Positions 39,141 to 49,704 of a DNA stretch of 64,000 nucleotides are shown in pieces. The translations under genes and the position numbers were made by a program. The stretch spans positions 930,001 to 994,000 of the forward strand of contig JAPFFF010000028.1 of NCBI GenBank assembly GCA_039105265.1. The letters are read 5' to 3'. Positions within the stretch are counted from its first letter, which is position 1. Each line of letters opens with the position of its first letter. The notes below the pieces were generated by a model. That model had not been told where the DNA came from. It saw only the letters and a program-made list of their open reading frames with translations, and made no database searches. The DNA is from Tritrichomonas musculus. Lineage: Eukaryota; Parabasalia; Tritrichomonadida; Tritrichomonadidae.

Positions 39141-39780
39141 AGAGGTGGGGGAGCAAAATTTTTTTTTAAATCAGTTCAAAATTATAATATAAATTCTTAT
39201 ATATATATGGTAAATTAAATCACAAAGTTTCAAGATGATTGGACTGGCGCATTCCAAAATAAAAAAATAAAAAAAAATTCTGGTGCTATATGGTCAGAAA
39301 AACAATTATTATAGTTAATTTGTTCTTAGTTTGGAATTGGCCAGCGTTTTATTTGTTATATTTTAATATTATTTTATTTAAATATTACTATTTTTATTTG
39401 ATTCGTCAAAACTAGATTTTCTTTTATCTTTGAGAAGAATTTCGTAAATCATTACACATTCAATATTTATCTATAATTTTTTTCATTTAAAAATTATTAA
39501 TAATAGTATTTGAAGAAATAATATTTTTTAAAATTGTTTTTATATAATAAATATATTATAATTTTTATTATAACTTATTTTTATATCGAGATAAATATAT
39601 TTTAATGATAAATAAAAACATCATATTTAATCAAGTTAGGCATAAGATATACGGATTAAATAAAATAAAATAAGTTTTCATACTTATTCTTCCAATAACA
39701 AGAAATAAATCTTTTTTTATACTGGAAAAATTGGTATTTTTTTAAATAAAAAATACGTTATTTTTGGCTCCCCCACTTCT
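39141..39780. mobile_element. hAT-like non-autonomous element, 640 bp
   Basis: Inverted ends AGAGGTGGGGGAGC (39141-39154) and GCTCCCCCACTTCT (39767-39780) differ at one base. The flanks carry the 8-bp duplication AATAATTC (39133-39140 and 39781-39788). The end sequence is related to AGAGGTGCGG of the element at 37280, so both probably used a similar transposase. The left duplication lies inside the right duplication of the preceding MITE, so this element inserted exactly at that MITE's end. No open frame. Confidence 0.85.
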
Positions 39781-39788
39781 AATAATTC

Positions 39789-40318
39789 AAAAATCCATAT
39801 TATAAAAATATAAGCATTTATCAGCATTGAATACTTGATACTGTACAACAATAAATAAAATTAACAATAATATTTTACTCAATAGTAACATTAATAATTT
39901 AATATTATTATTTTTTATTTTACTGATAAAATAATATTTTTATCATTAAATCGATGGATTGTATTACAATAATATTTCTCATTTTTTATTAAAAGGTTAT
40001 TTCAAAAAGTATACGTTTTTTTTTTTTTTTTCCAAAATAAAAACACTTTTCAATCAAGTCATCTTTTAATATTCATTAATAAGCTATTATGACTATGAAT
40101 TTTATTGAAGATGATAATGAAAAAATGTTCTGCTTTATGAATATCAAACTCTAATCATCTTCAATATTTTGTTAAAAACAGTTTCATAGAATATTGAAGA
40201 TGATTAAAGTGCCCCCCAAAAAAATAAGGGTCTTCTTCAATAAAATGGGGGTCGACGGTCAAGTTAAGAAAAAATTGAATATTTTTTCAGAAAATATAAT
40301 TTGAGAAAGTATAATTCA
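39789..40318. other. AT-rich spacer
   Basis: No gene is present. The sequence ATCTTCAATATT recurs near 40155 and 40192, and a GC-richer stretch with CCCCCC and GGGGGTCGACGG lies at 40213-40258; neither has a recognised partner. Confidence 0.5.
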
Positions 40319-40480
40319 CACGCTGTGATGGTGAAATGACCATCACGGTGCTCTCAAAAAGTGGAATTCCAAAGGGAGCTTTTTGATACGCAACTTTTTG
40401 AAACACGGCTTTTTGATAATGAACTTTTTGATATTAGAATATATGGCGCCATTTTTTTTAAAATTATAATAATAGAAACA

Positions 40481-40704
40481 GATAGTTATTCGCAGATAGT
40501 TATTCGCAGATAGTTATTCGCAGATAGTTTTTCTCAGATAGTTATTCGCAGATAGTTTTTCTCAGATAGTTATTCGCAGATAGTTATTCGCAGATAGTTA
40601 TTCGCAGATAGTTTTTCTCAGATAGTTATTCGCAGATAGTTATTCGCAGATAGTTATTCGCAGATAGTTATTCGCAGATAGTTATTCGCAGATAGTTATT
40701 CGCA
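40481..40704. repeat. 14-bp minisatellite near the left MULE end
   Basis: Sixteen head-to-tail units of GATAGTTATTCGCA, some reading GATAGTTTTTCTCA. The mix of two unit types in no strict order suggests repeated unequal exchange. Further degenerate copies trail to about 40890. Confidence 0.95.
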
Positions 40705-40928
40705 GATAGAAATTCCACAGTCTGTAATCTCAATTAGTTAATCGGAGATAATAACTCGCTGAAAATATTTTCCAGTTTGCTTTTCCCAGATATTATTTCC
40801 CGGAATACAAGAGCCAACAAAGACGAAAGATAAAAGATTTTCTCGGATAGTAACTCGATGATAATATTTTCTAGTTTTTATCCGTTATTATTTTCAGAAA
40901 CATAAGAACTAATGAATCCGAAATATAA

Positions 40929-41158
40929 GATCTAACAAAGCATAAAGACAAGAGCTAACAAAGCATAAAGACAAGATCTAACAAAGCATAAAGACAAGAG
41001 CTAACAAAGCATAAAGACAAGAGCTAACAAAGCATAAAGACAAGAGCTAACAAAGCATAAAGACAAGATCTAACAAAGCATAAAGACAAGATCTAACAAA
41101 GCATAAAGACAAGATCTAACAAAGCATAAAGACAAGATCTAACAAAGCATAAAGACAA
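40929..41158. repeat. 23-bp minisatellite in the left MULE arm
   Basis: Ten units of GA(T/G)CTAACAAAGCATAAAG followed by ACAA, almost identical apart from the T/G variant, plus a partial eleventh. The 23-bp period is the same as that of the array in the right arm. Confidence 0.95.
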
Positions 41159-41265
41159 GAGCTAACAAAAAAGAAATGCAAGAATCAATAAATACACTTT
41201 ACCAAATCCATTTCTAAATTAGAAAAATTAATAAAACAAATAAGAATGAGCAATCAAATATTTTA

Positions 41266-42964
41266 TTAATTATATTCTTCCTCTTCCTCTTCTTCTTCGT
41301 TTCTTTTTATTTTTTTCCATTTTTGCAATGCTGGGCATGTTTTGGCAAAATGTCCGGCTCCTGAGCAAATGACACAATGCATCTTTGATTTTTTTTTATT
41401 TGGTTCAAAATCAATAAGTTTTCTAACAGATACCAAATCTTTACATTTTTTTGTATCATGATTCTCTCCACATATTTGGCATTTCTTTCTTTTCTTAATT
41501 TCTTTTGGTTTTATTCGACTTTTTCTAGGCCTACCACATTTGACAGCTTTAGCATCTCTGTGATTATAGATTCCTAAGAATTTGTTTTGTGCATCTTCAA
41601 GCATTTTCATATATTCGTTGTATGCTTTTTTATTTTTACATGCGATAGATGCAACACTTTGTGATTTGGCCATCATATTCAAATATCTTTTTTTGCACGG
41701 TATATTGACATTAGTAACTTTTGAAAAAATCTGAAACTGCTCATCTGAATGCTTAATAATTTCAATATTAGTACTTTGCTCTGATTGGATCCTCCTTTTA
41801 TGAATTAATTCTTTAATCTTTTCAAATTCATTGAGTTCTTTCAATATCTTAATGATATGAGAACATGGAAGTCCGACTGATTTCAAATTTCATATTAAAA
41901 TCGTTTTCAAATGAATCAAATGATTGTATTTGATCTCCTAATAGAATAGTACAATGACAAGCATTTTTAATGAAACTAAAAATAGCTGAAGGCTTATTTG
42001 AAAAAATAAATAATTGACCTTTATCAATATCATACTTTGAATCAAAACAAATACATTGCTCACTGAATATCAAATATAATAGTAAATAAAATTTGTTTAA
42101 ACATGAAGCAATTGATTCAGATGATTGAAGAGTTTTCGATTCTATTAAATAGATAGTAATGTGCAATGCATTTGAAATAATAGGCCAAGTTTCTGAATTT
42201 ATTTCACAGGATTCGAACATTGCTCTTAAGTCAATATTTACTTCATTACCATTATGTTACTGCGGTGAACATTTTTCTTTCATGAAAAGTATAATTTTAT
42301 CAAGTATTTTTCGAAATCTTATCAAATTGGTGTCGATATTTTCTTCAATTGCTTTTTTAATAAATTCTATTTAAGTAAATGTAATATTAAATATTGGAAT
42401 TTTTTGGCATATATCATTGATATTTTGTATTTCATCAAAAATAATAACGGAATTACAAAAAAGCAGATCTTTTTTTAGAGCAAATAATTAATTAAATATA
42501 AAGTCATAAGTACAAAAAAAAAGCATAGAATCTTTTCCAGTTATATTAGTTTTGAACTCATTTAAATCATTTTCTGAACAGAGCATCGTTGCTTTTTGAT
42601 TATATTGTAAACAATTCAAATCTTTGCAATTTTTTTCGAGAATAAATCGAGAAGTGGATATATAATAAATCAAAAACTGCTTTTTTGATGATGTACACTC
42701 GTATGAATTGCCGAATATCAATTTTTTATTAAATTCTTTATCATTATTTTTTAAAACATAGTTTTTATATGATAAAACTGCGCATAAAGCTGATAACGAT
42801 GGTAGATTTTCTGAAGTCGATTCTATTATGGCATTTTCTTGTTTTAATATTGATTTCAAAATGTTGTATATAATAATTTGCTGTGAAGCGCGTGATTTTC
42901 CTGAAGGAAATTGGTTTTGAATTCCAAAATATGTAATCGAATTGGATTCTAATTGGTCATTCAT
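41266..42964 (-). pseudogene. Broken MULE transposase with SWIM and zinc knuckles
   Basis: Three minus-strand frames (42488-42964, 41849-42220, 41266-41886) belong to one transposase. The last has the SWIM-type ending GLPCSHIIKILKEL and two zinc knuckles, CQICGENHDTKKC and CVICSGAGHFAKTC, then an acidic run. The first encodes an N-terminal domain with several Cys (NCKDLNCLQYNQKATMLC). Frames change near 42220-42488 and again inside the SWIM motif near 41880. The catalytic core is mostly unreadable, so the copy cannot make full transposase. Zinc knuckles at the C-terminus are a known MULE feature. Confidence 0.75.
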
Positions 42965-43560
42965 GCGTAATATATATAAAATAGTTAAAATACCGTTTTC
43001 TTTTTATTTATATATATATTGAAAAAGTTACGGAATTGTAAACGGTATTTATGAATTTCAAAAAGATTAAAAAAAATGTATTCTGTTTAAATGTTGAAAA
43101 TAGGAATATAATAAATATGATACAGGATTGTATAAAATTAAGATTTAACTTTTTTTTTGAGTAATTTGTATATTTATATATTGAGATAAGTTTTTTTTTA
43201 TTTATTTATTTTGGTATTTGTTTACATCTGATTATTCATTTTTTCTTTGAGTTGTATAATGTATAAAGAGTATATGCTATCTATTCAAAGATTTATGTTG
43301 GAATTCTTTTGGAAAAATAGATTCTATAAAATTTTAATAAAAGTTAAAAATTATGTAATTAGAGGGATTTAAATATTTACTGAAATCAACTTGTTTGAAC
43401 TACTCAAATATTTAGTACGAGGTTATTTCAGCATTGTATTGATATAGAAAATTCCCATATAATGCATAATAAATAATATTCTTCAGTAACTGAAAGTAAT
43501 TTAATTTAGTTAATTATTCAATACAAATGAAAGAATATTTGTATAAAAGAATTATAATTG
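42965..43560. other. AT-rich interior of the MULE
   Basis: No coding trace is recognisable between the transposase and the fossil that follows. Confidence 0.5.
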
Positions 43561-43584
43561 ATGTAGAGAAGATGTGCGTATATT

Positions 43585-44640
43585 TAAGCAGCCACTGTTG
43601 AAGATGCGAATAAAGGATTAAAAAATGTTACTAGAAGGGTATAATTAGCAAGAGATGATAAAATTGATATGGTTGGTATTACAATTGGAGGCTGAAAATA
43701 CAATACAATAGCTGGAGGTTCAAAAGTTAGTGAATATAATGATATAAACTATGATGAGAATATTATTACTATCAATATTTCTGATGAAACAATCAAATAT
43801 CAAGGAACTGATGACTTTTCTAGTTGTACCATGAATAACAATACAATTATAATATCCAATCCTCATAAATATAGAGTTTGTAGAAAAAAGATCAAAGAAA
43901 ATTCAGCTGTGAAATGAATGAAATTTACAAATGATCTAATATATATTTATGATATTGATACAATACATAACAAGATTGATGCTTTTGCATGAACAAACTG
44001 AAGCAAATGGTACATCCCTAGAATCTATAGATTAAATTATCTCCCAATTATTGATTCATTGGTGATATTTAAAACAGAATGAGATGGAAAGATTGCTTTG
44101 AAGATAGATATATCTTTTCTTGATGCTATTTTAACTGTTAACCAATATATTAAAGCATATGATAAAGCATATTCATCATTTAATAATATATTTTTAAAAG
44201 TGAGCATGAAGTTTTGAAGACAAAAATAGATGATTTGAAGTCTAGATTAGTTGTTCTAGAAAATGGAAACTTAACATAAAATATGACAGGAGATTTAAAC
44301 TCTTATGCCACAAAAACAAAAATATTTGCATACAAAAAATTAAATGATTATCTTATCACTATCCTCAAGAAATCCAGATCACAAATAAAAAAATGACTTT
44401 ACTAGAAGGAGATGAACCAAAAAATTTATTATTTCTCATATATCATATTATGAAAGAACACATTTGATAAGAAAATTTATGGATATAGATGGTGTTGAAG
44501 ACTTCTTGAGAGATACTTCATTTACAAGAAGCTTATTAATTTTGAAGGAAATTGGTGAGAAGTTACATCTTTTTCACAAAACAATCCTCAATTGGTGATT
44601 AATCCAAAGTAATATAATATAGTATAGGTTGAAACTGTAC
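43585..44640 (+). pseudogene. Old foreign coding fossil, possibly Polinton/Maverick-type
   Basis: About 1 kb of the plus strand preserves protein-like text, such as GITIGG, NTIIISNPHKYRVC, SKWYIPRIYRLNYLPIIDSL and LDAILTVNQYIKAYDKAYS. It then has an Asn/Lys-rich stretch like the shaft of a fibre protein. It is broken in several places and has no intact gene. The style (repetitive, beta-rich, with a shaft-like tail) and the fact that trichomonad genomes hold many Polintons suggest a structural gene of such an element, but this is not certain. It now lies within a MULE, either captured or hit by it. It looks old. Confidence 0.4.
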
Positions 44641-44824
44641 AATAAATAAAAAACATGACCTAGAATATTTGATAAAATATGACAGAAAACACTGTTTATT
44701 ATTAATCAATTATTTTGAATGAATAAATTTGTGTAATTCTTTATTTAGATTGGAAATGACTAGATATCACACTGTTATATAAATATACTTTAAAGCTTAC
44801 TATATGATTATAACTTTTTGAGCA

Positions 44825-45265
44825 GGGTTGGCCAATGTTGACGTTAAAATCGTTGAACAAAATGTTATATTATTAAATTGAATGTCAACGTCAACGACTT
44901 TAAAGCCGTTGATTATAACCGTTTCAATTTGGTCATAACGACATGTTAACGTTGAAATTATGCTTATTGAAAGATTGAAATTTTTTGAGGGACAGCTTTT
45001 TCTGAAAAAAACTTTATCAATTCAATTTATATTTGGTATGATTTAATATAGTATTATTATTTTGAAAAAATTAGTAAATATCATTATCATATCTATATAA
45101 ATACTAAATATATATATATGTTACAGAAATGATAATTTAATTTTAAATCAACGACGATAGAAATAAAAAAGTGACATTTTTTTGGATGCTAATTTTCAAC
45201 GAAACACTTATCATTGATCATTGACGTTGAAATAACGAAGTTAACGTTGACAACAAGCCACAAAA
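44825..45265. mobile_element. Candidate nested element with GTTGGCCAATGTTGACG end
   Basis: CAGGGTTGGCCAATGTTGAC at the left faces an imperfect inverse (GTTAACGTTGACAACAAGCC) at the right, and copies of AACGTTGA/TCAACGTT recur between. A close relative of the left end occurs inverted at about 29160-29195 (AACATTGGCCAACCTTAG). The repeat seems to be a dispersed family; exact ends and target duplication are unclear. Confidence 0.4.
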
Positions 45266-45540
45266 AAAGTGTTTTTGAGACATAGATTCATTTAAGTTAC
45301 CAATTTTTAATAATAACGCTGGATTTTTAAAATCAATTATACTTTTTATTAATGTAATTTGGTTGAAAAATGTCATATTAATTTATGATATTGATTATTT
45401 TTTAATTGTTTAAATATGATATATATCATATAGAATTAAAAATGCAAATAATATATATTAGGCTCATTTAATAGGAATATAAATCTAATATTTAATTTAT
45501 TTATATTAAGTTGAACAAAATGCTAAAGAAATAAATAAAG

Positions 45541-46050
45541 GTGCTGTTTTTGTTTAGAATTTGTTATTGTTTTTGTTAGATATTCGTTGCTGTTTTTATT
45601 CAGCATTTATCGCTGCTTTTGTTTAGAATTTATCACTGCTTTTGTTTAGAATTTATTGCTGCTTTTGTTTAGAATTTATCACTGCTTTTGTTTAGAATTT
45701 ATTGCTGCTTTTGTTTAGAATTTATCACTGCTTTTGTTCAGTATTTATCACTGCTTTTGTTCAGTATTTATCACTGCTTTTGTTCAGTATTTATCACTGC
45801 TTTTGTTTAGAATTTATCACTGCTTTTGTTTGGAATTTATCGCTGCTTTTGTTCAGTATTTGTTTCTATCTTTATTCATTATTTAAAACAGCTTTTTTTT
45901 CGACATTGGTTGTTGATTTTGTTGATATTCGTCATTGATTTCGTTGACATTTATTATTGTTTTTGTTGACATTTATTATTGTTTTTGTTGCCATTTGTTT
46001 CTGATTTTGTTCTCTATATGTTACTGATTTTGCTTTTTATTTGTTTAATT
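45541..46050. repeat. 23-bp-period array in the right MULE arm
   Basis: About 14 clear units of TTTTGTTTAGAATTTATCAC followed by TGC (45600-45870) grade into more diverged copies on both sides (TTTTGTTGACATTTATTATT). The period equals that of the left-arm array at 40929. GCTTTTGTTTAGA resembles the complement of that unit (GCTTTGTTAGATC), so the two arms may share an ancestral subterminal repeat. Confidence 0.85.
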
Positions 46051-46509
46051 ATTTACCTTTTTTATTATTATGGGCTTTAATTATTTTCTTTTGCTATCAG
46101 TAATGTTATACTTCTGAAAACGATTATTTTTTCTTTTCGATTTTTTGTTTTTTGTTGTTGGTGGTAAATTATTATATAATCATTTTATTTTTTGTTCCAA
46201 TTTACTAACTAATATACTTCTTTGGTTTACTTCTTTTTAAATTTCTTTTCTTTTCTTTTTATTTTTTTCCTGTTGGTGACTTTTCCATATTTTGGTTTCT
46301 CTGTTTCTTAAAAATTTTTGCTATCAAAAAGTCGTGTTTCAAAAAGTTGCGTATCAAAAAGCTCCCTTTGAAATTCCACTTTTTGAGAGCACCGTGATGA
46401 TCACTTCACCATCACAGCGTGCTAACTTTTAGGTCCCAAAAAAAAATATTAATTAAAATATTAAATAATTTAAATAAGTATATCGAGAGTAATAAAAGTT
46501 ATTATATTG

Positions 46510-48258
46510 TTATTTCTTTAATTTTTCAATTTTTCTTTTAGCTAAAATATTACCAGATTTAGCACATTTTTCATATAATTCAATTGCTTTATTCACATCT
46601 TGAGGAACGCCGTTTCCTTTCTCGTAGCAAAAAGCAAGGTGATACAGTGAGTTTTCATGTCCAAGCTCTCCTGCTTTCATATAATATTCAATAGCTTTAT
46701 TCATATCTTCTGGGACACCTTTTCCATTCTCATAGCAAGAAGCAAGAAAGTAGAGAGCAAAAGTGTCTCCGAGTTCTCCTGATTTCTCATACAATTCGAT
46801 GGCCTTGCTCAAATCTTTAGCGACACCTTTTCCTTTCTCATAACAAATAGCAAGATTGCAGAGTCCGATAGGATTTCCTAGTTCTGCGGATCGATTAATG
46901 AACTCGAAGCCTTTGTAAAGGTCTTCATCAGCACCGATTCCCTTTTGGTAGCACATTCCAAGGTTGCACAACGCTCTAGAATTTCCCAGTTCAGCTGATT
47001 TTTGGAAGCATTCAATAGCCTTTGAAGAATCACATTCAACGCCGTAACTCTTTGTGTAACATAAACCTAGTCTTTGGAGTGCGTTTGAATTTCCTTGCTC
47101 AGCTGACTTTCTGTAATAAAACTCTGCTTTTTCAAAGTCTTTTTCAATGTCACCACTTTCATACAAAAGTGCAAGAAGATGGGATGAAAGACTGCTTCCT
47201 TTCTCAGCTGAATACTTCAAGTTTGTCACCGCTTCATCGAAGTTTCGTTTCTCTTTGACACCGTGCAATAATGCAAGCGCTTGAAAGAAGTCTTCGTCAG
47301 GATTGTACTTGCTATTTTTGAGAACCATGTCCAGCATGTTCTCAATGTATCCGTTGACTTCTTCTTCATCAATTGTCTCGTCGAAATATGAGAAATCATT
47401 CGATAACAGAGTGTAGATCTTCTCAAAAGAAGGACGTTCATTCGCGTTCTCGCTCCAACAACTAGAAAGAAGATCAATCATCTTTGCATTCGTGCTGTTT
47501 GGAAATTTCGGCCTGTAGCCAGACATGACTTTGTTGGCAAGTACAAAAGGAGTCACATTCTTGCCAAGTTCGCTGTATGGCTCGTTTCCGGTTACGATTT
47601 CGTAGGCAAGAATTGCAAATGCATAAACATCGACTGTTTCGTCGTAATTTGTGTCACCTCTAAGTAATTCTGGGGCCATATAAAGAGGGGTACCTATTTG
47701 GCTTGTCATGCCGTTGGAGTTGTTGCTTGTCTTTGGTATGCATCGTGATAATCCAAAATCACATACTCGAGGATAGTAGTTTTCGTCCATTATTACATTT
47801 TGGGGTTTTAGGTCACGATGAATAATGTGGTTTTGGTGGAGATATTTCATGGCACTAGCTATTCCAAGTAATGATATATATTTTTTGGTAGAATCCCAAC
47901 CTATTTCAGAAAGAGATTGCTTCTCTTTATCAAGAATGTCTTTTAATGAACCGTGGGATAAGTATTCGGTAATAATTGAGGGTTCAAGCTTGCTTGGATC
48001 TGAAAATGATTGGAAATTAATGCCAATGAATTGGATAATTGATGGATGATGAAGTTCGCGAAGAATCATCGATTCTCTCATTAGTTGCATTTGCATGTCA
48101 CCGTTAAAGCCACCTTCTGTCTTAATAACTTTGACGGCAAAATTTTTACCATCTTTTTTTCTTTTGGCTACATAAACTGTTCCAAAATTGCCATGGCCTA
48201 TGCTTTGTTTTGTGAGTTCGTAGTCATTAGAATTGAAAAATGCACCTTCGTAGTCCAT
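46510..48258 (-). CDS. Protein kinase with C-terminal Sel1 repeats
   Basis: The 582-residue protein has an N-terminal kinase domain (about 13-285) complete in its key parts: glycine loop GHGNFGTVYVA, lysine in FAVKVIK (K43), HRDLKPQN (D149), DFGLSR (D167) and GTPLYMAPELL. It is most like TKL/Ser-Thr kinases. From about residue 325 follow seven Sel1/TPR-like repeats of 36 residues (for example KAIELYEKSGELGDTFALYF then LASCYENGKGVPED). These form a superhelix for protein binding and are common on trichomonad kinases. Activity is expected. The first ATG fits the domain start. It lies just outside the MULE, with its 3' end about 90 bp from that element. Confidence 0.92.
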   Translation of the reverse strand: MDYEGAFFNSNDYELTKQSIGHGNFGTVYVAKRKKDGKNFAVKVIKTEGGFNGDMQMQLMRESMILRELHHPSIIQFIGINFQSFSDPSKLEPSIITEYLSHGSLKDILDKEKQSLSEIGWDSTKKYISLLGIASAMKYLHQNHIIHRDLKPQNVIMDENYYPRVCDFGLSRCIPKTSNNSNGMTSQIGTPLYMAPELLRGDTNYDETVDVYAFAILAYEIVTGNEPYSELGKNVTPFVLANKVMSGYRPKFPNSTNAKMIDLLSSCWSENANERPSFEKIYTLLSNDFSYFDETIDEEEVNGYIENMLDMVLKNSKYNPDEDFFQALALLHGVKEKRNFDEAVTNLKYSAEKGSSLSSHLLALLYESGDIEKDFEKAEFYYRKSAEQGNSNALQRLGLCYTKSYGVECDSSKAIECFQKSAELGNSRALCNLGMCYQKGIGADEDLYKGFEFINRSAELGNPIGLCNLAICYEKGKGVAKDLSKAIELYEKSGELGDTFALYFLASCYENGKGVPEDMNKAIEYYMKAGELGHENSLYHLAFCYEKGNGVPQDVNKAIELYEKCAKSGNILAKRKIEKLKK

Positions 48259-48517
48259 TTAAATAAAATGGAAAAATTCTTTTATGAAAAAGTTGTAGTG
48301 GCCAAAACATTCACAATTTTATAAAAAAATCGTTTTTCTAGCAAAAAGAAACGCTTAGTATATTAAAAAAAGTAGACCAAGAAAACTTATATTTTGTAAC
48401 ATATAATTGTATTTTTATTTTATATAATTTATATTAATCATAAAAAAATATTTAATATCTTTTTTTCTAGAAAATTTTAAGATATTCATATATAATTTTT
48501 TTGCATTAAGGTGATAG
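48259..48517. promoter_or_regulatory. Upstream region of the Sel1 kinase
   Basis: AT-rich sequence upstream of the kinase ATG, ending at the 8-bp duplication of the next element. No clear initiator consensus was found within 20 bases. Confidence 0.35.
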
Positions 48518-49044
48518 CTAGGCTTTTGTATCCAGTGAACTGAGTGTCCATTTTCGACTTTTTGTAAAAAGCTGTCACTTTTTGTGGACACAAAACTGCT
48601 TTTTTATTTAGTATTTTATTCAAAGATTTGTGTTGAAATATCCAAAAAATTTTTTATTGGATACTTTATTTTTACTTTAATAAACTCATTAATATCAGAA
48701 AAAAAGCAATAATAAATGCCTTAAACACCTACTATTCTTAATTTTTAAAAAACCTCTCAAATATGAATTATAAACTTTTCAAATTCACTAAGAATGATTT
48801 TGACCAAGAAGATCAACATTTGAAATAAAAAATAAAATTCAATGTAAATTTGGAGCGATATAATTGGTCAAACGAAATATACATTCAAAATAATCAATGA
48901 AAATTGAAAGGTGTATCCAAGATTGAATTAAAGTGTCCATTTTGGCTATTTTGGATCCTCAAATTCTCTCAAAAAATAACGAACAAAAATGAGTATCCAT
49001 TGGATACTTTTTGAATACAAACTCGTTTGGACACAAAAGCCTAG
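48518..49044. mobile_element. 527-bp hAT-like element with CTAGGCTTTTGT ends
   Basis: Left end CTAGGCTTTTGTATCC (48518-48533) and right end GGACACAAAAGCCTAG (49029-49044) are inverse with one mismatch. The 8-bp duplication GGTGATAG lies at 48510-48517 and 49045-49052. The interior has many A/T runs with repeated GTGTCCATTTT/GGATACTTTTT themes and no gene. The end sequence differs from the AGAGGTG group, so it is a separate family. Confidence 0.85.
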
Positions 49045-49052
49045 GGTGATAG

Positions 49053-49704
49053 GAAAAAATATATTTTAACCGTTATCGGACACTATCGATAAACATCCCT
49101 GATTTATTGTGAGATTTAAAATTTTGTTCTTTGTTTTATATATAAAAATAATGAAGATTTTAAACTGGAACCAAAAACTCTGTACCACCAAAATTCTCAA
49201 AAAAGTGAAAAATCAAAAGAAATGAAGAGAAAATAAAATAAAACTGCCTCAAAAAGTGAAAATAATTATTTCTGAGATTTTGGCCGCTTCAAAAAGTTTA
49301 TAAAAATAAAAAAAATATCTTAAGATATATTATTAACACTGTAATTAATTTTCTTTCCTAAGTTTCCATTTAGTATATGTGTGTTGACTTTTAAGTTATA
49401 TATAAAACAAAAGATCTTGAGGAGAATAACTTATATATAGTATTGTATCTATAATAGTATTATATCTATAATAGTATTAGTTGGAACTAGTTGTAAGGAA
49501 AAGCTTTCCTATTTTTCTGTCGGATTACTAAATAAGGTAGGTAAGAAAATCAAGTAACAAAGTAATTTCAAAGATATGCAATTTTATGAAAGCAATGGCC
49601 ACTAATAATAAATATGATAAATCATACATATTATTTGATTTTGTTAAAATTAAGGAAAGCTTAATGCATTTTTAAATTATTAAAATAAAAATTAGAATAA
49701 TAGA
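49053..49704. other. Spacer with a possible lone transposon end
   Basis: GATAAACATCCCTG near 49090-49103 resembles the outer end of the 52177 element (GTAAACATCC), but no matching partner was found nearby. The rest is AT-rich, with a short direct repeat TATCTATAATAGTATTA near 49446-49478. Confidence 0.4.

Larger units (their letters stand above)
40319..46421. mobile_element. 6.1-kb Mutator-like element (MULE) with 100-bp terminal inverted repeats
   Basis: The first 100 bases (40319-40418, starting CACGCTGTGATGGTGAA) match the inverse of the last 100 (46322-46421, ending TTCACCATCACAGCGTG) with few differences. Inside, in order, are a 14-bp minisatellite, a 23-bp minisatellite, a broken minus-strand transposase with SWIM and zinc-knuckle motifs, an old foreign coding fossil, a smaller nested element and another 23-bp-period array. 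A 9-bp target duplication expected for MULEs is not seen (ATAATTCA on the left, CTAACTTT on the right), so the insertion is old or rearranged. Confidence 0.85.

Noticed and set aside
40481-41158. CRISPR-like array
   Set aside because: The repeats are head-to-tail without unique spacers; they are minisatellites in a eukaryotic transposon.
45702-45938. Repetitive Phe/Leu-rich protein
   Set aside because: The frame is the translation of the 23-bp array, with a period not divisible by three; no start context or conservation.
40319-46421. A complete Polinton/Maverick
   Set aside because: The ends are MULE-like, the only enzyme trace is a MULE transposase, and no polymerase, integrase, ATPase or protease is seen.
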